In this document: piece by piece, positions 51,301 to 63,300 of the stretch
Position numbering within the stretch: the stretch's first letter is position 1
How the letters are laid out: every line of letters starts with the position of its first letter
Assembly (NCBI RefSeq): GCF_020085105.1
Contig: NC_058052.1
Span: 13,373,233 to 13,437,232, forward strand
Direction: 5' to 3'
Origin: Siniperca chuatsi
Lineage: Eukaryota; Chordata; Actinopteri; Centrarchiformes; Sinipercidae
DNA length: 64,000 nucleotides
Notes under the pieces: generated by a model
The model's database searches: none
Seen by the model: only the letters and a program-made list of their open reading frames with translations
What the model was told of the DNA's origin: nothing
Translations under genes and position numbers: made by a program

Positions 51301-54300
51301 CGTTTTTTCTTCAGGAAGGTGTTATTTGTGTCTGTGTTAATCTTGTCTGAGCTGTAGTGTGTTGTATGCCTAACAGTTGTTACTATTTCTGTTTCTCACT
51401 GTTTCCTTGATTTTATGACCGATGTCACCTGGCTGCAAACCAAATTCCCTCCTTGGGGGCCAGTACAGATTGACTGATTGATCGATTGAGAAGCTCATCA
51501 TCAAATCTACTCTCTGTGTTTCTCTGCTTCTTGTTTTTCCTTGTTGTGAAGTAAAGTTTTCTGTGATATGGAAAATAGAAGCAAACTTTTCAAGATGTAT
51601 TCCATGTGCCTTCCAACAGAATAATCAGTATGTCAATAGTCATATGAGGCGTGGAAAACAAAATCTACAAAGGCTTGAATCAAAGTTTGGTGTTAACTGT
51701 AGATAGAAGCTCTTGTTCAGATGTCATAAATGTGCTTTAAACCCGACGTGCCAACAACACTGTGGAACTCAACCTGTGAAGTGGCACTGTTTGCTAGGGG
51801 TCATCTTAAAAGTCAGTATAACATGTTGTAAAACTATTGGGTAATTTATTGCACAACTCTATCTCACACTTCTGACCAGCTGACATTTTCCATGTTTCAA
51901 GTGCGAATAGAACTGTAAATGAACAAGATATGGAAACTTTTACCCCATTTACACTTAATTCACACTTGAGTCTCATCAAATATGAAATGAAATACATCTT
52001 TTTTTCCTCTTTCTCTCATTATTTTTTTCTTTGTGAAGTTTAAAATGTTAGTCTTTGTTGAGACACGTAAGGAGTGAATTTAATACAGTAGTGTTTTTAG
52101 GTCTGTAGTTTGTGGTGTTGTTACATTTGATTGCATTACATTTCAAGGTGTTATTGTTACCACTCAGTAATGGTCTTAATCTCAAATGGGTTAGATTTTC
52201 AGTGTCTCTGAATCAAGCCCTCCACGACTGCACATTGAATGTCAGTGCATTTTGTATTTTATACTTTGTGACAGATCTCGGAGATCCACGTGACAGGGGA
52301 GTCCGAGGACATGACAGCCAAGGAGAGGCTGCTGCTCTGGTCCAAGCAGATAACAGAGGGCTATGTAGGTGTACGATGTGATAACTTCACAACCTCCTGG
52401 AGGGATGGGCGGCTATTTAACGCCATCATTCATAAATACAGGTACTGTAACACCAAAGGAACTGCAGGGGTTTTTGCACAACAGCAAAGCTATATAATGC
52501 ATATATGGGATTTAGTGGTCTTCTGTCGTCTTTTAGTTGGCATGCCTTGTTTTTCTTGCCTTACGGGTCTTTCTTTTTCTCTATTGCAGGCCAGACATGG
52601 TTGACATAAGCCGTATGTCGACACAGACCAACCGATCAAATTTAGAGCATGCGTTTTGTGTAGCTGAACAGCTGGGGGTGGCCAGACTGCTGGACCCCGA
52701 GGGTGAGATCCATACACACTGTCATGTTTAGTTTGCCTCAGAAAAACCTTTTAACACCTTTGTGCTATAAATCATGTGGAGTGAAGCTTAGATTTTGGCT
52801 GGAGGAATAATTCCTCTGAGTACAGCTCGTTGTCATTTGTTGCATTTGTGACCTTTTTACTTCCCTCATTAGACGTAGACGTTCAGTCTCCTGATGAAAA
52901 ATCAGTCATCACGTACGTCTCAACACTGTATGATGCCTTCCCCAAAGTACCTGATGGTGTTGATGGAATCAGTCCTAATGTAAGTTGATGGCATTGGTCC
53001 ACCAGTAACTCCACCCAATCCAAGTGCTGAAAAGTGCTTTATTGCTGATGATCCTTTTTCTCTGAACAGGATGTTGATATCAAATGGGTGGAGTACCAGA
53101 ACATGATCAAATACCTCAGCCAGTGGATCAAACACAATGTGGCCATAATGTCAGATAGATCATTCCCCAACAACCCTGTGGAACTCAAGGTATTGCAGAT
53201 TTTAATCATGATTATTAGCTTTTATTTTTATTTTTTTAAGTTGAGCTTCAGCTGTCTTATTTTATAGAGTGCTTAGAATCTGTATATAGTGTCAGTAGGT
53301 GAAGTAGGTGAAGGATAACTGTCTGCTTCAAATAGCCCACGTGCAGTAACCTGCTGTAACTGAGACTGATATTGATGGGTATGAGAGAGCAGCAGCATCC
53401 ATTTGCTGCAAGAAGTCGATAGCTTTTTACAGTGAAGGCACTTTTAATGCTGATATGATATTTAATGAGAATGGGAGAGTATGGACAGATGCTTAGAGAA
53501 CTTGCTCCTGGTAAATGTCTGTTCTGATGCTTTGTGGTACGAGTTTAGAAAAACTACATTTTTATTGTAATCTCTGCTTTCTTTACAGGCACTTTATACA
53601 CAGTATCTGCAGTTTAAAGAACACGAAATCCCGCTGAAAGAGAACGAGAAGACGAAAATCAAAAATCTCTATAAAATGCTTGAGGTATACAAATGCAAAA
53701 CAGTAGAGCATATTGCTTTGATGACACATTTCTGTGTTTGTAGTGCAAATTGTAGTGATAACGTGTCTGTGTTTGTGGTGTATTTGACAGATGTGGATCG
53801 AGTTTGGACGTATTCAGTTACCCCAGGGTCATCACCCTAATGATGTGGAGAAGGAATGGGGTAAATTAATTATTGCCATGTTGGAAAGAGAGAAGAGCCT
53901 GAGGCCTGAGGTGGAAAGGTACTGAGCGTATTAATATTTTGTCTTAAGTTCCAATCTTTATAGTCTTTATAACATAATATTACGGGTTACTTGTCAGCCA
54001 AAAGTTACCATTTAACTAACAGTATTTAAGAGACACGTAGCTGGTGTTTGATTTTACAAAATGTGTGGCTGTTTGAGGCAATATACAATGATTTAAAGCA
54101 AGAAGTATTGTGGTCATGTGCTGCTTTTCTAAGTGAAAAGCTTTTTATTCAGTATATTGATAAAGGAGCAAATATGCTACATGAGTCAGCATAACATTTT
54201 CTGAGGTTGGTGTAGGCGGAGTGCTCCAGCATCATATTGCAAACCCACTAATGTCTCTACTGAAACCTAACACTGAGGATCAGTGTTTATGTCAGAGTTT

Positions 54301-57300
54301 GATTTTCCTTATTAAAGTAGAAATCCCCTGACTGAAGCCTTGCACACTATGTTATGATTTCTATCAACATATTTATGACCTGTTGTACACAATATTTCTT
54401 GATTTGATTTACTGCAGCCAAAGTGCACAGTTTGCATATGATAAGATTGAGTTTTGTTCCTCTTTAAGAGATGATCGAGTGCAAAATAAGCGGCAACAAA
54501 TGAATCTTGTGTTATAAAATAGTGGGGATAAATTGATGTGTTTTTATGTTCTGCAGTTCAGGGACAGAATCATGACTGATCTAGTATCTAGTTACTTTAA
54601 AAAGGCAGAAATGTGCAAATTCTAAGAACACAAATATGTCAACTATATGTCATGGCATGCTTCAGTCAAGATATTTTCTGATATATTATACAGTGACTGC
54701 TTTCTTATGACAAGCTCAGTCATGTTTTTGAGCTCTGTCTGGAGCTCAATCAGTGTTTGTTTGAGTAAATCTTATTTTTATGGAAACTCAAATGTGATTG
54801 GAAATTCTTTGTTGACAAAAGTTTATATCTCCATTCTTGCCTCCATGGTCTATAAACACATATTTACAGCATTAATGTAGGGTGTGGTGAAAACTGGCAG
54901 AAACAGCAATTTCAGCAGTCTCAGCTCGTATGAAGGTGTACAAGACTCAACCTGCTATTTAATTTTTATCCCCCAAGGGCAGCACATTATTTCAGGGTGG
55001 GATTCATTTTACACGCTCCTCACCTGACTGTGGTGCTATAAATATGAGCAAGTTGAAAGCGGCTCCATCAGTTAGGTCTGCGAATGCTCGCAGTCATACT
55101 ATCCATGTTAGGTTGAGGCTGGGATCCTTTCAGAGGGATGAGAAATGTACTCATGACAGTGACTGTCTGAGTGGCTAGCATTAGCAGTAGTGGTATACCA
55201 TGTAAAGTAAGATGGCCTATTTGAGCGGGATCTCATCTGTTAGCAACAGCAGCTTCACCAGTTTTGGCTCCAATGACACCGTCCTCACTGAGCCTTTACA
55301 AATTAACAGCTCAGTCTTTCTCAATAACAACATTGCCTATGGATCCAGGTGAGGTTACAGTGTGCTTGGCTTTGGGAACGTTTTTTTTTTTGTTTTTATT
55401 AACTATAACTATAAAGTAACAATTTAATCTTTTTGCTTTTGTAGGCTTGAGACGTTGCAGCAGATTGCCAACAGGGTCCAGCGGGACTGTGTTAACGGAG
55501 AGGACAAGCTGGCATTGGCAAGAACTGCCCTGCAGTCTGTAAGTTTTGTGCAATCTCTGTTTGACATGATCATGTAAGTTGTGATAAAATAGCGCAGTGC
55601 ACATTCTTTGTCTTGAGTTTTGAGTCTCTTTTTTTCCCGTCTGTTAAGGATGCAAAACGTCTTGAGTCTGGTATTCAGTTCCTAAATGAAGCTGAGATTG
55701 CTGGCTACCTTTTGGAGTGTGAGAATATCATCAGACAACAAGTGGTGGACATCCAAATTCTTCTGGATGGAAAATTCCCCTTTGCAGATCAACTTGTCCA
55801 AAGGTACAAAGTAAATCCTCTCGCAAAAATAACACACTGACATTTTCTCCTACATTAAGACTTCTCATATTTGTTGTTCCTTTTTGAATACAGGGTATCA
55901 AAACTCCGGGATGACCTCCTAACCCTGAGAGCCGAGTGTTCTTCTGTGTACAGTAAAGGCCGCACCCTGACAACAGAACAAACCAAAATGATGATCTCAG
56001 GCATCACACAAAGCCTGAACTCTGGCTTCTCGCAGAACATCAACACAAGCGTGACACCAGCCCTTACTCCTGCACTTACCCCAGGGGGGTTAGGCGCCCC
56101 TGGGTCCACATTCACCTCTAGCCTTACACCGTGCCTGACCCCGTCCTTGACCCCTGCCTTGACCCCCGGCCTGCAGCCCGCTTCAGTCCAGAGCTACATG
56201 GGGAGTGGTGGTGGCATGGACCCAGGCAGCCTCAGGCATTTGAAACACATGCAGATCCGCAAGCCCTTACTGAAATCCTCGCTGGCAGACCCCAACATGA
56301 CAGAAGAGGAGGTCAACATGAAATTTGTTCAGGACCTCCTGAACTGGGTGGAAGAGATGCAGGTGAGTAGTCACTATCTGTTTGTTTATAATGTAGCTTT
56401 AATTGTACACATTGAAACAACACACAAATTTTTTTTTTTTTTTCTGTTTTAAAGTTGCAGCTGGATCGTTCAGAGTGGGGATCTGATTTGCCAAGTGTGG
56501 AAATGCATTTAGAGAACCACAAAAGTGTACATAGAGCCATTGAAGAATTTCAAATTAGTCTTAAAGATGCCAAACTGAGTGAGGTAGGTGTTTTGGAGTT
56601 TCTCTCTGTGTTGCTTATACTCAACAATCCTATATAATCTATAACCTAAATGTTAGTCTGAAATGGTGCTGCAGTTGCCTGCCCTAACTCCACTCTCTGA
56701 AATAGATTTTAGTTTTTTGCAGAGGAAACTAAAATAAAGCAAAACATGTTTTTCTTTTCTCAGATTCAGATGACCATACCCCTGAAACTAACTTATTCAG
56801 ACAAACTGAACAAACTAGAAAAGCAATATGAAAGGCTATTGGTAAGTGATCTGCTGAGCTCAACAGCCATAATCTAAAATTAGTGTTGCTATACATGTTA
56901 CAAATTATTCATGTGCTTTTTGTAGTCTGACTTTATGGATGCCTGTTCCTTACAGAGCTGTTCAAGAGAGCGGCAAAGCCACCTGGAAAACCTGCATGAC
57001 TTTGTGTCGCAGGCGACTCAGGAGCTCATCTGGCTGAATGAGAAGGAGGAAGAGGAGGTTGCCTTCGACTGGAGTGATCGCAACAGCAACATCTCAAAGA
57101 AAAGAGATTACCATGCTGTAAGTCATTTACAAGTTTTTACAGCCTTTTAATTAAGTGTAACTTAATCAATGAAATCTTCCACGCAGACAGCGCTGAAGGG
57201 CTTGTTCAGACTGTTCTTCTGGTTGTACAGGTTTGGCTGTGTTACAGCTGCATTCATTTAATAAAACAATAATCTCAGTGAGATGATTTGTCTGTTGTGG

Positions 57301-60300
57301 ACTGAATGATTAACTTCATACTCAGTGCTGTGAGACAGGATATGAGATCGTATGAGAGGATGGAGTGACTGGTCCTTTGCCACGGCTGGATGCCAGAGAT
57401 ACTCAGCTTAATGTCTTTATGCAGGACCTGATGAGGGAGCTTGATGAAAAGGAGGAAGTGATCAAGTCTGTGCAGGACAAGGCCGAACGCCTTATGCTCA
57501 AGAACCACCCAGCCAGGCTCTCTATTGAAGTAAGCCCCTTTTCTGTATACTCAGCTCTGTGGTCAGTATGACAGTTAGATTCAAAATTTTGGAATAGCAA
57601 TGGTGTCTCCACCCTGCATACAGCTCCCACAATGATTCAAAGATTGTTAAGTCTGGTAATCTTATTTTTACTGCTATTTATAGAGTTGCTTCTCTTCCAG
57701 GCATACAGAGCTGCCATGCAGACGCAGTGGAGCTGGATTTTACAGCTCTGCTCATGTGTAGAACAGCATCTCAAGGAGAATGTTGTTTATTTTGAGGTGA
57801 GCTGCTGCCTATTTTTCAGTCATTACAGCAAAGTGCATTTGTTTGAAACATCTAATTTCTCACTCTATTCCCCTGAGCAGTTTTTCAGTGATGCCAAAGA
57901 GTCCATGGACTACCTTAAAAGCCTGCAAGATGCCATTCAAAGAAAATACAGCTGTGATCGAACAAGCAGCCTACACAGACTGGAGGATCTCATTCAGGAG
58001 TCCATGGTAAACTGATGGAAAGATATGAAGTGTATGCACATGTGCAGGTAGTTACAAATAGAAATAAAGGAAACAACAACTTTTCTTTTGGGTATGGTGT
58101 TTCCCTAGGATGAGAAAGAGCAGCTTCTTCAGTACCGCAGTACTGTAGCTGGGTTAGTGGGCAGGGCCAAGAATATCGTGCAGCTCAGGCCCAGGAACCC
58201 TGAAAGTCCTGTGAGATCCTCCATCCCTGTTAAAGCCATCTGTGATTATCGTCAGATAGAGGTATACAGAGGTTCTCTACGCCATACTACACCACATTTA
58301 ATCTCAGTTTATTTTGAAGTTTTATAGTAAATCTATACTGTGTCTTTATCATAACTCTTTCAGATTACCATTTATAAAGATGATGAGTGCGTATTGGCCA
58401 ATAACTCTCACCGGGCCAAGTGGAAAGTCATCAACCCATCAGGGAATGAGGCCATGGTGCCCTCTGTCTGTTTCACTGTGCCTCCACCCAACAAAGAGGC
58501 TGTTGATATGGCAACAAGGTGAGATGCTAGGATTCATTTTGTGTCTGGAATATCCTTTACTTCAAAATAAAGTTTATTCTTGAGTTAAAATGGCTGTTAC
58601 TGAATGCGTAAGCTCCGGTGACCTGACTTTGATGGGATGAATTATTTATGTCTCTTGCTTTTCATGCAGAACTGAGCAGTTATACCAGAATGTCCTGGCA
58701 CTGTGGCACCACTCCCACATCAACATGAAGAGTGTGGTGTCTTGGCATTATCTAATGGCTGATATACGATCCATCCGCAACTGGAATGTGGCCTCAGTAC
58801 GTTTTAATTATTATGTTGTCCTTTTTAGACTCTTATCGATCACACTTTTCAACAACAGCTGATGATCATTTATGATAATCAGGCTCAGTTTTGATGATCA
58901 TTCTAGGAAAGAAGTGCCTGTTTGTCTTATTTCCATTTTTATTTCTCTGACCACTGCAGATAAAGACCATGTTACCAGGTGAGCATCAGCAGGTCTTGAG
59001 CAACCTGCAGTCCCACTTCGACGAGTTCCTGGAAGACAGCGAGGAGTCTGAGGTATTCACAGTGGCAGACTGTGCTCAGCTAGAGAGAGACGTTGCGGCC
59101 TGCAAGGAGTACTACCAGGAACTACTCAGATCTGCAGAAAGAGGCAAGGCTCACATTCCCCTCCTGTGTCCCTCCCAACAAGGAGCTGCTGATGTACATT
59201 GAACACATCGTGAGGGAAACATATGGTTCTTTAAGCCTTTTTAGTCTTAAGTTAAGTTGTTTTTTTTTTAACTGAATTAAGAGGAGTTTCTAAAGAGATG
59301 GTTGGCTTTGCCGTGAATGAAAAGCACTGGGATGTTGTAAATGTGCGGTTATGAGTTTTAAATAGGGTGGAATATCTGGAGAAAAAAAATACAGAATACT
59401 TGTTGTGTTATGTTGTGGTGTTACATAGGTCCAGGGACAAATACACATGAATACACAATCATTTAAATATATGCCCACTCCCTTTTTAAAAAAATAAGTT
59501 ATCTCCTTATTAAAACCATTGTCCTAATTTCTGTATGACTTCACCTTAGCAGTGTACAAAGCGCCATTGATTTAGCTGCATTGCAACAGGTCTTACTTGG
59601 CCTTATTCTGTGATAATGATGCCACCTAGAGGTGTACTTGTGTGCTGTCAGTTAATGTGTGAGACTATATGTACTGTAAGTTTAAATTTCCCTTTTTTAT
59701 CATGTGGTATTGCCTATCAAATGGAAGTAAACTTTTACATTGGCTATTTTTTCAAAAAACAACAAAACTGTCCTGTCACCATTTGAAAATCAAACATATC
59801 TCATGCTCTTATATTATTTTTCTGGTAAACAGAGGAACACGAGGAGTCAGTGTACAATCATTACATCTCAGAAATACGCAACTTCCGGATGCATCTGGAG
59901 GCCCACGAAGAACACCTGATCAGGCAACTCCGCACACCGCTGGAGAGAGACGACCTGGAGCAAAGTCTGCAGCGCATCACAGAACATGAGGTACACACCT
60001 GGGTATCAATAATCATTTAACATACTCAAGAACATACTGGTGTTGTTATTTTAATCATGATTTTCTACATGCCACTCTGCAGAAAAAGACAGCGGAGCTG
60101 AATAAATTGAAGGAGGACCTTGACGTTATGAAGGAGAAGTGTGAGCTGTTCCTCCGACAGGCTGCAGGTTCTCCATCTGTGCCAACGCTTTCCTCTGAAC
60201 TCACCGTCCTCGTTCAGAGCATGAGCCAAGTGTACTCCATGTCTTCCATTTATATGGACAAGTAAGACTCTCCCTTCTTTGTCTAGAAGTAATCATGCTG

Positions 60301-63300
60301 GTATTTAGATATTTTTACTAGATATATATTTGCTTTAAAAGTATCTAGACTGAAGACATGTTCCCTTTGTTTTGCAGACTGAAAACAGTGAGCTTAGTGG
60401 TGAGGCACAGCCAGAGTGCAGAGGCGCTAGTTAAGGCCTACGAATCCAAACTCTATGAGGAAGATGCTATGAATTCTGACGTCAAGTCCATTGAGACAGT
60501 CATTTCAACACTTAAGGTAATACACTATTGGATTCAACATTTCCAACATCACCAATACTGGCAATGCTTTTAGCTAATTTTGAGTAATCATTCCTCCTTC
60601 TGATTATAGCAATGGCGGACAGAGATCGATGAGAAGCAGGAGGTGTTCCATGACATGGAGGATGAGCTGCAGAAAGCGCGAGTCATCAGTGACCGCATGT
60701 TTAAGGCACATAATGAGCGTGACTTTGACCTCGACTGGCACAAGGAGAAAGCTGATCAGCTGAGTGAAAGATGGCAGAACATTCACTCCCAGATTGATGG
60801 CAGGTTAGTGTTAATTACTTTTCATAGGATCTTTTTTTTTGTATGATATTTGTGTGCAAGTATTATAAGTGTTGCTCATTGACATTATCCATTCAATTTC
60901 AGGCTTCGGGACCTGGATGGTATCAGCAAATCTCTGAAACACTACAGAGACTCCTACAGTAGTCTTGATGAATGGGTCAGAGAAATGGAAGCAGCACAGC
61001 TAAAGGCCCAAGAAAACAAACCTGAAGATAGCAAGGCACTGGCTGAGCTGTTAAACAAACAGAAGGTAGGACAAGAATGAGCTTCTGCACAATAAGATAA
61101 AGACCATATATATATATGGATGTATAAAAATATATGTTTAAAATGTCTTGTGTTTTTCAGGTCCTTGTTGCTGAAATTGAACAAAAACAGAGCAGAATTG
61201 ATGAGTGTCAGAAGTACTCAGAGCAGTACTCATCTGCCATTAAGGTAAGCTAATTTATTTCAATTCATTTTAAACACTTTTTTTTTTTGCTTAGACATTC
61301 TCTTCCTATTTATTTGTTGCACTTTCTCATGGTTTTTCTGATATATGAAATTAGCAGTTGGTATAATTTCTATTCCAGCTTTGTTGACCAAGCGATGATT
61401 GAAAATGAAAATTGCTGTAGTTGAGAAGGAAACTACGTTCTAATAAACTTATAAACACTTAAATCTCTTTTTAGGATTATGAACTTCAGCTGATGACCTT
61501 CAGAGCAATGGTTGATTCCCAACACAAATCCCCTCTCAAGAAACGGAGGATGCAGAGCTCTTCTGATGCCATTCAGCAGGAGGTAAAACTATGATTTAAC
61601 TTTTTTTGGACAGAAAATTTGTGCTCTATGTAGAGTACATCTCAATGACATACTTGTTTTTATTTTTGTTTTTCTCTGTTTAATTTCACACAGTTTATGG
61701 ATCTCCGAACCCGCTACACTGCTCTTGTGACTCTCATAACACAGTATGTGAAGTTTGCAAGTGAAACACTGAAGAGAACTGAAGACGAGGAGGTGAGAGA
61801 TCCAAATTTTAATACTTCCTGGCTTTCTGCATTTACAGTGGCTTATGCAGTACATTTTAGACCTTTGGGGCCTTGTGGATGCTTAAACTTATAATCCTAG
61901 TTTAGCTTTTCCTTCTTATCTTTGCATGGTTCCTAGGTCTTCTGTTTTTCATCAACATGTTTCACTACCTTACTAAGAAGTAGTGAATTATAAAATAATG
62001 ACAAAAACACCTACGTGTTTTTATTCTTTATCCTCCTGAGTTCTTGACTTCCTCCAAGGGTTGTATCTGTTATTATATATGGTCAGCTCATCATAAGTGA
62101 AGATATTTGCTTCATTGCGCAAAAGAAGCAAAGGAAATGTGCAAATGCAGTGCATGTCTGCATGTACAGTAAGTCCTTATTGCTGGTGATGGTGAGCTTT
62201 TTAATTCTTTTGATGGACAGTCTTTCTCATATTGGCCTTTCTGTGGGACAATAAAGCCTCTCCAGGAGTTTGTGTAATATTTTGTAAATATTGGTACTGG
62301 TATTCTCAGACCTATTTGAGAGTTACAAGTTGGGGATCAGAGGGTAAAGGTGCAGTGATCAAATCAGTGATGAGTGTTAAAATAATCTTAAATAAATCTA
62401 GGATATTGTTGTTAAATGTGGTGAATGTTAAAATGTTTAACCCTCCACAATATTTCTGGCTTAAAAAATCATGCAGTATTGAAATTGCAAATTCCTGGAG
62501 AGATTGTTTAACATTGCTGCAGCACTCTGGTAAGAAGTAAAATATTCATGCAATTCATTTTACAATTTCTAATTAAATGTGAAACGGTGGATGACTTATT
62601 TTTTTTGCATTATAGAACAGAAAGGCTTTTGACAGAGCAGAGAAAGCAAAACGGACAGAGAGCATGGAGCTCCAAAAAGCTGCAGGGGAAGTAGAGATTA
62701 GTCAACTTAAGCAACGGGTCCAGGAACAGGAGGCTTTGCTGGTTGAAAGACAAGCACAGCTGGAAACATTGGAGGGAGAAGTAGAAACACAACAGAAGGC
62801 AATTGATGATCTAATCTTTCAGAAATCACAGCTTGAGCACGATGTTCATCAGTATTGTACCAAGTTAGAAATAGCGGTAAAAGACAAAGCTGCCAGCGAG
62901 CAGGAATTAAGTCACACAAAACAGCTAATTGAGCAGTCAGAGGCCAAGTGGTCTTTGGCTCAGAAGAAGCTAGAGGACCTCTTAAATATAACAAATGATG
63001 GCCAAGATCTTAAGAAACAGAGCCCCAAACTTCAGAGAAAGATAGACGTGGAGGAAGGTACTGAGGAGCAGTTGCAAAGACAAGTCCAGGCTAAAGAAAA
63101 TGATCTGGCTCAGCAGCCTTTGGCATTTGACAGTCAGTCGACAGCCAGCAGTGAGTCCGAGTCATCTGCAGTTAAAGAAAATGACAGCATGATGGTGGAT
63201 GTTCTGCAGCAGAAACTAGAGGAAATAGTCCTGGTCCAGAAAAGAGCAGAAATGGCTGAGGAGAAGGCACAAAGTTATAAAAAGATGTTGGATGACAGCA

